This document shows positions 18,547 to 27,390 of a DNA stretch of 64,000 nt, one piece after another. Position numbers and translations under genes: made by a program. Origin of the DNA: Mycobacterium sp. PS03-16 (GTDB taxonomy: Bacteria; Actinomycetota; Actinomycetes; Mycobacteriales; Mycobacteriaceae); the NCBI RefSeq assembly GCF_004570325.1, contig NZ_SPQO01000010.1:62001-126000 (forward strand), in the 5' to 3' direction. The number at the start of each line of letters is the position of its first letter. The first letter of the stretch is position 1. The notes beneath the pieces are model-generated. The model ran no database searches, was not told the DNA's origin, and saw only the letters and a program-made list of their open reading frames with translations.

Positions 18547-19647
18547 ATCAGCACTCAACGAACCGTTGCCGTCAACGGACGATTCCTCACTCATCCGATC
18601 ACCGGAGTGCAGCGCTATGCCCACGAGGTGGTGTCGAGTTGGGGGCGTGCCGGCGAGGGTGACCGCACCGCTCGAACTGTGCTCGCCCCCGCGGTGACCG
18701 CACACCCGACCGACACGTTCGGCCTGCGCGCCCGGCGGATCGGGCGGCTGCGCGGTCACCTGTGGGAGCAGACGGAATTACCCCGGCACGTCACCGCCGA
18801 CGTGCTGTTCTGTCCGGCCAACACCGCACCCGTGGCCACGCTGCTGTCGCGCACACCGGTCGTCGTCACCGTCCACGATCTGGCGTACCGGTACTTCCCC
18901 GAGGCGTACACCCCCGCGTTCCGGGCGGCCTACACGACGCTGGTCCCGATTATCATGAACCGGGCGGCGCTGGTCATCACCGTGTCGGAAACCGAGCGCG
19001 CCTCGATCATCGAGCACTTCCCCGCGGTGCGGGATCGCATCGTCGCGATCCCGAACGGAGTATTCGACGGCGTGACCATGGCGGCCCTGGGACGGGACCG
19101 CCCGCCCAGCCCCGTGGATGCGCCGTTCGTGCTCTACGTGGGATCGCTGAGCCGGCGCAAGAACCTCGAGGGCTTCCTTCGCGCGTTCGCCCTGCTGCCG
19201 CCGGAGTACCACGCCGCTGTCGTCGGCTCCACCCCGCAGATATTCAATCGCTCGGAAGTGCTTGTGCCGGAGCGGATCCGGCGGCGGATCCACTTCGCCG
19301 GCCAACTCGACTCGACCGCAGATCTGCTGGCCTACTACCGGAACGCCCGCTGCCTGGTGTTCCCGTCGTTCTTCGAATCCTCCGGCCTGCCTCCGCTGGA
19401 GGCCATGGCGGCCGGTTGCCCCGTGGTGGTGTCGGACATCCCCGCCCTCGCGGAGCGGTGCGGCGACGCCGCGCTCTACTGCGATCCCGCCGACATCGAG
19501 AGCATCGCCGAACAGACCCGGCGCCTACTCGACGACGGACCGGTGCGCGACGAACTCGTCCGGCGCGGGCGTGCGCGGGCGGCGGCATTCACCTGGGAAC
19601 GATGCGCGGAACGAACCTGGGACGCCGTGATGCGGGCCGCTGCGTGA
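18547..19647 (+). CDS. GT4-family glycosyltransferase with an apparent ATC start
   Basis: Retaining GT-B glycosyltransferase: VAVNGRFLTHPITGVQRYA is the usual N-terminal strand and loop, followed by TPVVVTVHDLAYRYFPE, ALVITVSETERASI, FVLYVGSLSRRKNLEGFL, VFPSFFESSGLPPLEAMA (E-x7-E) and CPVVVSDIPALAE. The first ATG/GTG/TTG in frame is GTG 18607, which would delete that N-terminal motif. Homology continues upstream to codon 18547 (ATC), where AGGAGG at 18533-18538 lies 8 nt before it, so ATC sits where a start codon is expected (366 residues). It is the only rightward gene of the polysaccharide locus. Confidence 0.78.
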   Translation: MSTQRTVAVNGRFLTHPITGVQRYAHEVVSSWGRAGEGDRTARTVLAPAVTAHPTDTFGLRARRIGRLRGHLWEQTELPRHVTADVLFCPANTAPVATLLSRTPVVVTVHDLAYRYFPEAYTPAFRAAYTTLVPIIMNRAALVITVSETERASIIEHFPAVRDRIVAIPNGVFDGVTMAALGRDRPPSPVDAPFVLYVGSLSRRKNLEGFLRAFALLPPEYHAAVVGSTPQIFNRSEVLVPERIRRRIHFAGQLDSTADLLAYYRNARCLVFPSFFESSGLPPLEAMAAGCPVVVSDIPALAERCGDAALYCDPADIESIAEQTRRLLDDGPVRDELVRRGRARAAAFTWERCAERTWDAVMRAAA

Positions 19648-19724
19648 GCGCGCCGACGTCGCCGGTGAGTCGGGCGCGGCACCGACTGGTGGGGATCCGG
19701 TGCTGAGGAGGCGCTCGAACGACC

Positions 19725-19890
19725 GTGTTTCCCGCCGAACTCGGAGGGGCACAACGCAATACCAACGGACCCGGCGCTGTTGTCGACGGGGTGCCGCAGG
19801 TCTGCGACTGCCACTCACCGCCGCGCTACCTGTGGGACTGCCGGGTCAACGCCGAGTGGTGCAACGCGTCGCGAATCCGCGCTGCGGTCA
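19725..19890 (+). pseudogene. Probable remnant of a glycosyltransferase gene
   Basis: The frame around 19809-19838 encodes CHSPPRYLWD, very like the conserved YCHTPxRYxWD motif of a GT4 subgroup (WbaZ-like); LGGAQRN just upstream also resembles the start of such enzymes. The context after it does not continue as a glycosyltransferase and soon runs into the opposite-strand membrane-protein gene. I interpret it as a decayed fragment. A chance resemblance in GC-rich sequence is possible. Confidence 0.35.
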
Positions 19891-20241
19891 CCGCGTTCCT
19901 CGGGGGGCGCCGTCCGGCGCGGTTCGGCGGTCATGCGTGGCCGGTGCGACGCGCGAGGTGGGCGGCGGCGGTTCGCGATCGACCGGCGTGTCGAGCGCCT
20001 GGAAGCCGTAGACCAGCGAGGTGCACGAGACGAGCGCCCAGATGTTGCCGAACATCCAGTTCAGATCGGTGCCGCTGGCCGCTCCGGCGAGGAAGTACAC
20101 CGCCACGGCCAGGAAGGGATAGCCCGTGGTGATGTAGAAGCGGGCATCACGGCTGTGCCGCCAGTTCGGATGCCGGCGGGTACGCAGGTGCCAGGCAGCC
20201 AGCACCAGGATCGTCGCGATCCCGGCGACCGTGGACCCCAT
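19888..20241 (-). CDS. Small membrane protein, right-hand copy flanking the polysaccharide locus
   Basis: A 117-residue paralogue of the protein at 8187-8519: MGSTVAGIATILVLAAWHL, RTRRHPNWRHSRDARF, a central helix (YPFLAVAVYFLAG) and FGNIWALVSCTSLVYGFQALD. The C-terminal 30 residues are Pro/Arg-rich and do not align. Both copies read leftward and lie just outside the polysaccharide genes. Function unknown; three hydrophobic segments suggest the inner membrane. Confidence 0.7.
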   Translation of the reverse strand: MGSTVAGIATILVLAAWHLRTRRHPNWRHSRDARFYITTGYPFLAVAVYFLAGAASGTDLNWMFGNIWALVSCTSLVYGFQALDTPVDREPPPPTSRVAPATHDRRTAPDGAPRGTR

Positions 20242-20339
20242 GTGACCCCCAGCGACCCGTGCCGACTTCTGCTGTCGTCAACTCTGCGCTTTCGCACCCG
20301 CCGCTGGCAAGCACATGGCGCGAAGGCGACACGGCCGCG

Positions 20340-21053
20340 TCAGCCGTGCGTGACCTTCTCCATGGTCCGGCGCCGTTCCATCGCCGCGGGATCCGGGTGG
20401 GCCACCTGCACCAGCGAGCCGCCGACCGCGAACACCGAGAGCAGGTGGGCGACGACGTCGTCGGCGGTCGTCCAGGGTGCGGTCGACATCACCCGGGCAC
20501 CGGGGGTGAGACTTGCTGCCTCCGCGGCACTTCGGGCGTCGGCGACGACCCGGCCGACGGAGCGGCCGTCCAACGCCGGTCCCGGCATCCGTTCCGGCGT
20601 GATCTGGTCGCCGTGCACGCGCACCGCGGTGGCGTAGTCCGTGAGGCCCACGGGCAGATCCGCGACCGGCTTGCCGAACGGGTCCAGCGACAGCACCGCG
20701 ATCTCCCCGGTCCCCACGGCCTGGTCGGCTTCGTCGATCCGGTCGGCGGTGCACAGTGCGACATCCGCGTCCGCGGCCCCGAGCACCGCCTCGGCGCCGA
20801 TCCACCACAGCCCGAACAGCACCGCGGCGGTCTGCCAGTGCGCGGGCAGCAGAATCGCCACCCGACTCCCCGACGCCGCGCCGAGTTCATCGCGCAACAG
20901 GTTGCCGGTCTTGGCTGCCCAGTTGGCCAGCGTCACCGCGGACAACTCGATGCGTTCGCCGGTGGCGTCGTCGTAGTAGGTGATGCGGGGACCGGCCGGA
21001 TCGGTGTCCAGCAGCGGGCCGAGCAGGGCGGCGGTGACGGTCAGTTCACACAC
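20340..21053 (-). CDS. TIGR03089-family protein (N-terminal acyl-CoA-synthetase-like; Rv3268-like)
   Basis: A 237-residue actinobacterial protein related to the N-terminal part of AMP-binding acyl-CoA synthetases (ITYYDDATGERIELSAVTLANW, SRVAILLPAHWQTAAVLFGLWWIGA) but lacking their ATP-binding and C-terminal domains. Its role is unknown. GTG 21053 overlaps the upstream LCP gene stop by 13 bp, a likely coupled pair; longer readings would lie inside the LCP gene. The same neighbour relation (Rv3268-Rv3267) is known in M. tuberculosis. Confidence 0.82.
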   Translation of the reverse strand: MCELTVTAALLGPLLDTDPAGPRITYYDDATGERIELSAVTLANWAAKTGNLLRDELGAASGSRVAILLPAHWQTAAVLFGLWWIGAEAVLGAADADVALCTADRIDEADQAVGTGEIAVLSLDPFGKPVADLPVGLTDYATAVRVHGDQITPERMPGPALDGRSVGRVVADARSAAEAASLTPGARVMSTAPWTTADDVVAHLLSVFAVGGSLVQVAHPDPAAMERRRTMEKVTHG

Positions 21054-22513
21054 TCCGGGTCGTCGGAGCCGGCGGTGATGATCTGCGGGGGCGGCGGCGG
21101 GGCCGCCGGGTCCGTCGCGTCGGCCGCGGCCGGATCGGCGGTCAGCAGCGTGGGATCCGTCCCGTCGAGCCCTGAGCCCGGGCCGGTGTAGTCGTCGCCG
21201 AGGATCACCCGCACGCTGCCCGGCGGCACCGAGGCGTCCTCGACGACCGTCAGGCCGCCGAGGTCCTTGGCGACCTGCTGCGCCCCCAGGTCGTCGGCGG
21301 TGGCCGCGCGCACCTCGGTGGCCTCGACCGCGCCGCCCTCGTGGTTGCCGGTGGGGCCGGGGGTGAACCCGTCGTCGGTCAGCACCGCCGACACCGCCGC
21401 CGCGAGCCCGTTGATGTCGGTGCCGTTGAGCACCTCCACGGTGGTCTTGTCCGGCGTATAGGCGAGTTCCTCGGTCTTTCCCTCGTCCTGGTCGTCGAGC
21501 AGTCCGGTCACCCAGTCCTGCACCGCCAGCGGATCGACCCGCACGACGCTCTGCATGCCGTCGTCGCTCCAGCCGTCCTCCCGCAGGACGGGGATGGTGG
21601 CGAACGCCACGTTGCCTGCCGCGAGCTTCTGCAGCTGATCGACGAAATCCATGATGTCCCAGCCGTCGGACAGCACCACCGAGCGCTGCACCGCCGCCTC
21701 GAGCCGGCTCAGCGCGGCCGGGCTGGACAGGGTCTTGCTCGAGATCACCTCGTGGGCCAGTGAGGCCATCACCGCCTGCTGGCGGGTGACCCGGTCCAGG
21801 TCGCCGCGCGGCAGGTTGTGCCGTTGCCGCACGAAGCTGAGCGCCTGCGGGCCGCCCAGCTTCTGCCAGCCGGCCGGGAAGTCGGCGCCCGAAAGCGGTT
21901 CGTACACCGGCTCTTTCAGGCACACGCTCACCCCGCCCAGGGCGTCGGTGATCAACGCGAAGCCCAGCAGCCCGATCTCGGCGTAGTGGTCGACGGTCAC
22001 CCCGGTGAGCTTCGCGACGGTCTTGATGAGCGCCTCGCGGCCGTCCTCCATCGCCACCGGCTCGGCCTCGGCCGGATCCATGCCCTGCCCTTCGACCAGC
22101 TCCTTGAGCTTTTCCAGGTGCACCGAGCCGTAGACGCCGTTGATCTTCATCTTGCCCAGCCCGGGCGCCTCGACGTACGAGTCGCGCGGGATCGAGATGG
22201 CCGTCGCGGACTGACCGTTGTTGGGCACGCGGATCAGGATGATGGTGTCGGTGTTGGTGGACACGTCGTCGCCGGCGCGCAGCGTGGCCAACTCCTCCTG
22301 CGACAGCGGGTTGCCGTGCGCATCGGTGCGGCTGTCGGAGCCGACCAGCAGGATGTCGATCGCGCCGTCCTCGCCGCCCTCGCCCAGGGCGGGCGAGCTG
22401 ATGTGGTTGATGCCGGATTCGAACGACCGGATCCGGCTCCAGGCCACCCCGGTTCCCAGCACCACGGCGAGCGTCACCGTCACAGCAACGGCACGCAGGA
22501 GTCGGGTCGGCAT
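21041..22513 (-). CDS. LytR-CpsA-Psr (LCP) family cell-wall ligase
   Basis: LCP proteins transfer lipid-linked glycopolymers, in mycobacteria arabinogalactan, to peptidoglycan on the outer face of the membrane. The 490 residues have one N-terminal transmembrane helix (AVAVTVTLAVVLGTGVAW), the LCP domain with DILLVGSDSRTDA, TNTDTIILIRV, AISIPRDSYVE and INGVYG (binding-site Asp/Arg), LSFVRQRHNLPRGDLDR, then a LytR_C domain (TTVEVLNGTDINGLAAAV) and a Pro-rich tail. The neighbourhood with rmlD and wbbL, which build the rhamnose linker, matches Rv3267 (Lcp1/CpsA-like). It could also attach the locus's polysaccharide; that is inference. Confidence 0.9.
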   Translation of the reverse strand: MPTRLLRAVAVTVTLAVVLGTGVAWSRIRSFESGINHISSPALGEGGEDGAIDILLVGSDSRTDAHGNPLSQEELATLRAGDDVSTNTDTIILIRVPNNGQSATAISIPRDSYVEAPGLGKMKINGVYGSVHLEKLKELVEGQGMDPAEAEPVAMEDGREALIKTVAKLTGVTVDHYAEIGLLGFALITDALGGVSVCLKEPVYEPLSGADFPAGWQKLGGPQALSFVRQRHNLPRGDLDRVTRQQAVMASLAHEVISSKTLSSPAALSRLEAAVQRSVVLSDGWDIMDFVDQLQKLAAGNVAFATIPVLREDGWSDDGMQSVVRVDPLAVQDWVTGLLDDQDEGKTEELAYTPDKTTVEVLNGTDINGLAAAVSAVLTDDGFTPGPTGNHEGGAVEATEVRAATADDLGAQQVAKDLGGLTVVEDASVPPGSVRVILGDDYTGPGSGLDGTDPTLLTADPAAADATDPAAPPPPPQIITAGSDDPECVN

Positions 22514-22592
22514 CAGCCCAGGCTACTGGCGCGGGCGGCGCCTGCGGGGTAGCGATCGTCGGCGTGCCAAGGTCCGTGTCAGACTCGCTGGC

Positions 22593-23456
22593 ATGCCGCA
22601 GCGACTCGTGATCACCGGTGCCGGCGGCATGGTGGGCCGCATCCTGGCTGGTCAGGCCCGTCAGCAGGGCCGCGACGTGCTCGCGTTGACGTCATCGGAG
22701 TGTGACATCACCGACCCCGGCGCGGTCGCGCATGCCGTCGCGGCCGACGACGTGGTGGTCAACTGCGCGGCCTACACCGACGTCGACGCCGCGGAGTCCG
22801 ATCCGCAGCGCGCCCACGCGGTGAACGCCGACGGGCCGGGGGTGCTCGCGCAGGCGTGCGCCCGTGCCGGCGCCGGGCTGATCCACCTCTCGACCGACTA
22901 CGTGTTCGGCGGTGACTTCGGCGGTGCGCCGCCGCGGCCCTACGACGTCGACGACCCCACCGGCCCGCTCAGCGTGTACGGACACAGCAAGCTCGCCGGC
23001 GAGCGGGCGGTGCTGGTCGCCAAACCCGACGCGTACGTCGTGCGCACCGCCTGGGTCTACGAGGGCGCCGCCGGGACCGACTTCGTCGCCGTCATGCGCC
23101 GGCGCGCCGCCGGAACCGACGAACTGGAGGTGGTGGCCGATCAGATCGGCTCGCCCACCTCGGCGGCCGATCTGGCCGGCGCGCTGCTGCAGATCGCCGA
23201 CGGCGGAGTCCGCGGCCCGCTGCTGCATGCCGCCAACGGCGGGCAGGCCAGCCGCTACGACCAGGCCTGTGCGGTGTTCGAGGCACTCGGCGCGGACCCG
23301 GCACGGGTGCGTCCGGTCACCAGCGATCGGTTCCCCCGCCCCGCCCGCCGGCCCGCGTTCTCGGCGCTGGCCGGTGCCGGTTCGGCGGCACGCGGCCTGA
23401 CGCCGCTGCGGGGGTGGCGGGAGGCGCTGGAGTCCGCGTTGCGGGCCGCTTCCTGA
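22593..23456 (+). CDS. rmlD: dTDP-4-dehydrorhamnose reductase
   Basis: Last step of dTDP-L-rhamnose synthesis; the rhamnose is used in the arabinogalactan-peptidoglycan linker. The 287 residues have the NAD(P) motif ITGAGGMVG, the NCAAYTDVDAAE segment, LSTDYVFGG and the catalytic YGHSK (Tyr-x3-Lys), then VRTAWVYEG. ATG 22593 places the glycine motif at residue 7. It is followed by wbbL with the same orientation, as in other mycobacteria. Confidence 0.92.
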   Translation: MPQRLVITGAGGMVGRILAGQARQQGRDVLALTSSECDITDPGAVAHAVAADDVVVNCAAYTDVDAAESDPQRAHAVNADGPGVLAQACARAGAGLIHLSTDYVFGGDFGGAPPRPYDVDDPTGPLSVYGHSKLAGERAVLVAKPDAYVVRTAWVYEGAAGTDFVAVMRRRAAGTDELEVVADQIGSPTSAADLAGALLQIADGGVRGPLLHAANGGQASRYDQACAVFEALGADPARVRPVTSDRFPRPARRPAFSALAGAGSAARGLTPLRGWREALESALRAAS

Positions 23457-23518
23457 CGGGCCGCTACCCTCTACGCCGTGGCGAGAGAAAGGGCCGGTGC
23501 GGTGAGGCGGACCGTCGG

Positions 23519-24400
23519 GTGAGTGACGGATTGATCGTCGTCACGGTGACGTATTCGCCAGGTCCGCACCTCGACCGGTTCCTGGCCTCGCTGTCACATG
23601 CCACCGACCGGCCCGTGTCGGTGGTGATGGCCGACAACGGCTCCACCGACGGCACGCCCGAGGAGGCGGTGGCGCGCCACCCCAACACCACGCTGCTGCG
23701 CACCGGCGGCAACCTCGGCTACGGCACCGCGGTCAACCGGGCGGTCGCCTCGCTGGACGCCGATGCCGGCGATCCGGAGTTCCTGATCGTCGCGAACCCC
23801 GACGTGCAGTGGGGGCCGCGCTCGATCGACATCATGCTGGAGGCGGCGGCCCGCTGGCCCCGTGCCGGGGCGATCGGACCGTTGATCCGCGATCCCGACG
23901 GATCGGTCTACCCGTCGGCGCGGCATCTGCCGAGCCTGGTGCGCGGCGGGATGCACGCGGTGGTGGGCCCGTTCTGGCGGAACAACCCGTGGACCGCGGC
24001 GTACCGCCAGGATCGGGAGGAGCCCAGCGAACGCCCGGTGGGCTGGCTGTCGGGGAGTTGCCTGTTGCTGCGCAGGGCGGCGTTCTCGCAGATCGGGGGG
24101 TTCGACGAGCGGTACTTCATGTACATGGAGGACGTGGACCTCGGTGATCGCCTCGGCCGCGCGGGCTGGCTGAACGTCTACGTGCCCGCGGCGGAGGTGT
24201 TGCACCACAAGGGCCACTCGACCGGTCGCGATCCGGCGCGCAACCTGGCCGCCCACCACCGCAGCACCTACACTTTCCTATCTGATCGGTATCCCCGCTG
24301 GTGGCAGGCGCCGCTGCGGGGTGCCTTCAAGTCCGCGCTCGCCGTCCGCGCGGGTCTGGTTGTCCGCAAGGCTCGTCGCACGCAGGCAAGGGGGGGATAG
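23519..24400 (+). CDS. wbbL: Rhamnosyltransferase WbbL (GT2 family)
   Basis: Transfers L-rhamnose from dTDP-rhamnose to decaprenyl-PP-GlcNAc, forming the linker for arabinogalactan; essential in mycobacteria. The 293 residues show VVTVTYSPGPHLDRFLASL, MADNGSTDGTPEEA, the metal-site region VANPDVQWGP and GGFDERYFMYMEDVDLGDR. GTG 23519 is chosen because the protein then begins, like M. tuberculosis WbbL1, some eight residues before TYSPGPHL; no stronger start is seen. Confidence 0.92.
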   Translation: MSDGLIVVTVTYSPGPHLDRFLASLSHATDRPVSVVMADNGSTDGTPEEAVARHPNTTLLRTGGNLGYGTAVNRAVASLDADAGDPEFLIVANPDVQWGPRSIDIMLEAAARWPRAGAIGPLIRDPDGSVYPSARHLPSLVRGGMHAVVGPFWRNNPWTAAYRQDREEPSERPVGWLSGSCLLLRRAAFSQIGGFDERYFMYMEDVDLGDRLGRAGWLNVYVPAAEVLHHKGHSTGRDPARNLAAHHRSTYTFLSDRYPRWWQAPLRGAFKSALAVRAGLVVRKARRTQARGG

Positions 24401-24402
24401 GC

Positions 24403-25494
24403 ATGGTCAAGGGTGAACTGAATCCGGCGGATGTGGACGCCGTCGTGCTGGTGGGGGGACAGGGCACGCGGTTGCGCCCGTTGACGCTGTCGGCGCCCAA
24501 GCCGATGCTGCCGACGGCCGGCCTGGCGTTTCTGACCCACCTGCTGTCGCGGATCGCCGAGGCCGGTGTCGAACACGTCATCCTCGGAACCTCCTACAAG
24601 GCGGAGGTATTCGAGGCCGAGTTCGGCGATGGGTCCAAGCTCGGCCTGCAGATCGACTACGTCTTCGAATCCGAGCCCATGGGTACCGGCGGGGCGATCG
24701 CCAACGTCACCGACAAGCTGCGGCACGACACCGCGATGGTGTTCAACGGCGACGTGCTGTCCGGGTGCGATCTGCGCGCGCTGCTGTCCGCGCACGAGAG
24801 CAGCGACGCCGACGTCACGCTGCACCTGGTGCGGGTCGGTGATCCCCGGGCGTTCGGGTGCGTGCCGACCGACGCCGACGGCGTGGTGACCGCGTTCCTG
24901 GAGAAGACGCAGGATCCGCCGACCGACCAGATCAACGCCGGCTGCTACGTGTTCAACCGCGACGTGATCGAACGCATCCCGCGGGATCGGCCGGTGTCGG
25001 TCGAGCGTGAGGTGTTCCCGGGTCTGCTGTCCGGCGGGCTGCGGATCTGCGGATACGTCGACGCGACGTACTGGCGGGACATGGGCACGCCGGAGGATTT
25101 CGTGCGCGGTTCGGCCGATCTGGTCCGCGGTATCGCCCCGTCACCCGCATTGCACGGCCATCGCGGCGAGAACCTCGTCCACGACGGCGCCTCGGTGGCG
25201 CCGGGGGCGCTGTTGATCGGCGGCACCGTGGTGGGGCGTGGCGCGGAGATCAAGGCCGGTGCCCGTCTGGACGGGGCGGTCATCTTCGACGGGGTGAACG
25301 TCGGGGCCGGCGCGGTGATCGAACGGTCGATCATCGGGTTCGGTGCCCGCATCGGTCCGCGGGCGCTGATCCGCGATGCGGTCATCGGTGACGGCGCCGA
25401 CATCGGCGCCCGGTGTGAGCTGCTGCGCGGGGCGCGGGTGTGGCCCGGGGTGACCATCCCCGACGGCGGGATCCGCTACTCGACCGACGTCTGA
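24403..25494 (+). CDS. Mannose-1-phosphate guanylyltransferase (GDP-mannose pyrophosphorylase)
   Basis: Makes GDP-mannose, the donor for PIMs, lipomannan, lipoarabinomannan and mannoproteins. The 363 residues begin with the pyrophosphorylase signature LVGGQGTRLRPLTLSAPKPM, then EPMGTGGAIANV and FNGDVLSG, and end in a left-handed beta-helix of hexapeptide repeats (VIERSIIGFGARIGPRALI ...). ATG 24403 has a G-rich ribosome-binding site 6-10 nt upstream. In M. tuberculosis the equivalent (Rv3264c) has been called manB or manC, so I give no symbol. It overlaps nothing and converges on the NUDIX gene. Confidence 0.9.
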   Translation: MVKGELNPADVDAVVLVGGQGTRLRPLTLSAPKPMLPTAGLAFLTHLLSRIAEAGVEHVILGTSYKAEVFEAEFGDGSKLGLQIDYVFESEPMGTGGAIANVTDKLRHDTAMVFNGDVLSGCDLRALLSAHESSDADVTLHLVRVGDPRAFGCVPTDADGVVTAFLEKTQDPPTDQINAGCYVFNRDVIERIPRDRPVSVEREVFPGLLSGGLRICGYVDATYWRDMGTPEDFVRGSADLVRGIAPSPALHGHRGENLVHDGASVAPGALLIGGTVVGRGAEIKAGARLDGAVIFDGVNVGAGAVIERSIIGFGARIGPRALIRDAVIGDGADIGARCELLRGARVWPGVTIPDGGIRYSTDV

Positions 25495-25504
25495 GCGGCC
25501 TGAC

Positions 25505-26053
25505 TCAGCGCCCGGACCCCCGCTGCGCGGCGGCGGCGGCCAACCGGCGCAGGCCGAAATCGGTGTCCGGCGGCAGGTCGTCGAGCGGCCACCAGCGCAG
25601 GTCCAGCGATTCGTCCGAGCGGGTGATCCGGGCCTGCGGCGGCGCGTGGACGACGAACTGCAGGTCCAGATGGCGGGTCGGGACGCCCAGGGAGCACGTG
25701 ACGGGGTGCACGTGCAGCGCCGCGGGCACCGGATCGATCACCAGGTCGTCGATGCCCGACTCTTCGGCGGCCTCCCGCAGGGCCGCGGCGACGACGTCGG
25801 CGTCGCCGGGTTCGCAGTGCCCGCCCAGTTGTAGCCAGCGGCCGATCCGGGGGTGCAGCGTCAGTACCGCGTGGCGGCCGGTGTGGTCGAGCACCAGCGC
25901 CGACGCGGTGAGGTGACCGGGCACGCAGGAGCGTAGGCAGCCGTCGGGACGCGCGTGCAGGAACGACAGCACTGCGTGGCGCAGCGAATCCTGCTCCGGG
26001 TCGGGCGCCGGCCAGCCGGTGAGCACCTCGACGGCCGACGCGTGCAGGCTCAC
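25505..26053 (-). CDS. NUDIX hydrolase
   Basis: A 182-residue hydrolase of nucleoside-diphosphate-linked substrates. The Nudix box is visible as [24 protein letters not shown] (Gx5Ex7REUxEExGU, with a Gly-His start), inside a fold with [21 protein letters not shown] 26053 overlaps the fbiB stop (GTGA), placing it at the end of the fbiA-fbiB transcript. Substrate unknown; the coupling hints at a role near F420 or GTP metabolism but nothing more. Confidence 0.88.
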   Translation of the reverse strand: MSLHASAVEVLTGWPAPDPEQDSLRHAVLSFLHARPDGCLRSCVPGHLTASALVLDHTGRHAVLTLHPRIGRWLQLGGHCEPGDADVVAAALREAAEESGIDDLVIDPVPAALHVHPVTCSLGVPTRHLDLQFVVHAPPQARITRSDESLDLRWWPLDDLPPDTDFGLRRLAAAAAQRGSGR

Positions 26054-27390
26054 CGGCGCACCAGCAGCCCGTCGACGTCCACCGGGTCCCGCGGCCCGGA
26101 CTCCTGCGCCGGGCGGCCGATCGCCACGGCGCCCAGCGGCTCCCAGTCGTCGGGCAGGTCGAGTTCGGCACGCACCAGGTCCGCGGCGAAGATCGTGGAG
26201 CCGACCCAGCAACTGCCGACACCGCGTACCGCCAGCGCGACGAGCAGGGCCTGCACGGCCGCGCCGACGGCGACGGTGAACATGGTGTGCTCGGCCGCGG
26301 TGCGCGCGGCGTCGGGGTACTCGTGCGCGCCGTCGGGGACGAGAAACGGGATGACGAGTTCTGGTGCGTCGTAGAGGATCCGGCCGCGGGCGACGCGGGC
26401 GTCGACGGCCTCGGCCGACTTCCCGTCGGCAGTCAGGTCGGCACGCCAGCGGTCCGCCATCCGGTCGAGCAGCCGGGTGCGGGTGTCGGGCCGCTGCACC
26501 CAGACGAAGCGGACCGGACGGGTGTGGTGCGGCGCCGGTGCGGTGAGCGCTTCGGCGACCGCCTCCTCGACGAGGCCCGCGTCGACGGGTTCGGTGCTGA
26601 ACCGGCGTACCGACCTGCGCAGCAACTGCGCCTGCCGGCGGCCGAGTTCCACCGCCTCGGCGGTGCCGAGCCAGAACAGGTCGTCCTCGCCGGGGCGCAG
26701 CAGATCGCGTGCCGTCGACCCGTTGTCGGGCAACGACATTCCGCGGACCACAGCGACCGGGATGCCGGTCAGCTTGCCCTTGACCAGATCGGCGGCGGCG
26801 GCGATCTCGTCGGCGACGGCGACCTCGGTCACCAGCAGTTCGTTGCCGTGGGCGTCGCGGGCCCCGCTGTAGCCGTGCAGCACGGTCAGGCCGGCCGCCC
26901 CGATGGCCGCGTCGATCTGCCCGTTGCGCCAGGCGCGCCCCATGGTGTCGGTGATCACCACACCGACCGTGACGCCGAGTCGCTTCCGCAACCCGTCGCG
27001 CAATCGCGCCGCGCTGCCGTCCGGATCGACGGGCAGCAGGGCGAGTTCGCGGGTGTCGACGTTGGACCCGTCGACCCCGGCGGCCGCCTGGATCAGCCCG
27101 ATCGCGTTCTCGGTGATCAGCGTCCGGCCCTTACGCGCCAGCACGCGGACGGCCTCGGCGTCGATGAGTCGGCGCCGCAACGCATCCCGCTCGTCGGGGT
27201 CCTCGGGTGCGACGACGATGCGGCCCTCGCACTTGGACACCACCTTGCTGGTCACCACAACCACGTCACCCTCGCGCAGCCACGGCGCGGCGGTGGCCAA
27301 CGCGTCCGCGAGGTCGTCGCCGGGCCGGAACTCGGGCAGTCCGCCGACGGGCAGCACCTCGATCGCCGCGGCCGTGCCGTGCTCGGTCAC
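26050..27390 (-). CDS. fbiB: Bifunctional F420:gamma-L-glutamate ligase / dehydro-F420 reductase
   Basis: Final enzyme of coenzyme F420 synthesis: the N-terminal CofE-like domain (about 1-245) adds the gamma-glutamyl tail using GTP, and the C-terminal nitroreductase-like FMN domain (about 250-446) reduces dehydro-F420-0. Visible motifs: [33 protein letters not shown] and [20 protein letters not shown] in the ligase; [23 protein letters not shown] and [12 protein letters not shown] in the reductase. GTG 27390 overlaps the fbiA stop by four bases. Confidence 0.94.
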   Translation of the reverse strand: MTEHGTAAAIEVLPVGGLPEFRPGDDLADALATAAPWLREGDVVVVTSKVVSKCEGRIVVAPEDPDERDALRRRLIDAEAVRVLARKGRTLITENAIGLIQAAAGVDGSNVDTRELALLPVDPDGSAARLRDGLRKRLGVTVGVVITDTMGRAWRNGQIDAAIGAAGLTVLHGYSGARDAHGNELLVTEVAVADEIAAAADLVKGKLTGIPVAVVRGMSLPDNGSTARDLLRPGEDDLFWLGTAEAVELGRRQAQLLRRSVRRFSTEPVDAGLVEEAVAEALTAPAPHHTRPVRFVWVQRPDTRTRLLDRMADRWRADLTADGKSAEAVDARVARGRILYDAPELVIPFLVPDGAHEYPDAARTAAEHTMFTVAVGAAVQALLVALAVRGVGSCWVGSTIFAADLVRAELDLPDDWEPLGAVAIGRPAQESGPRDPVDVDGLLVRR

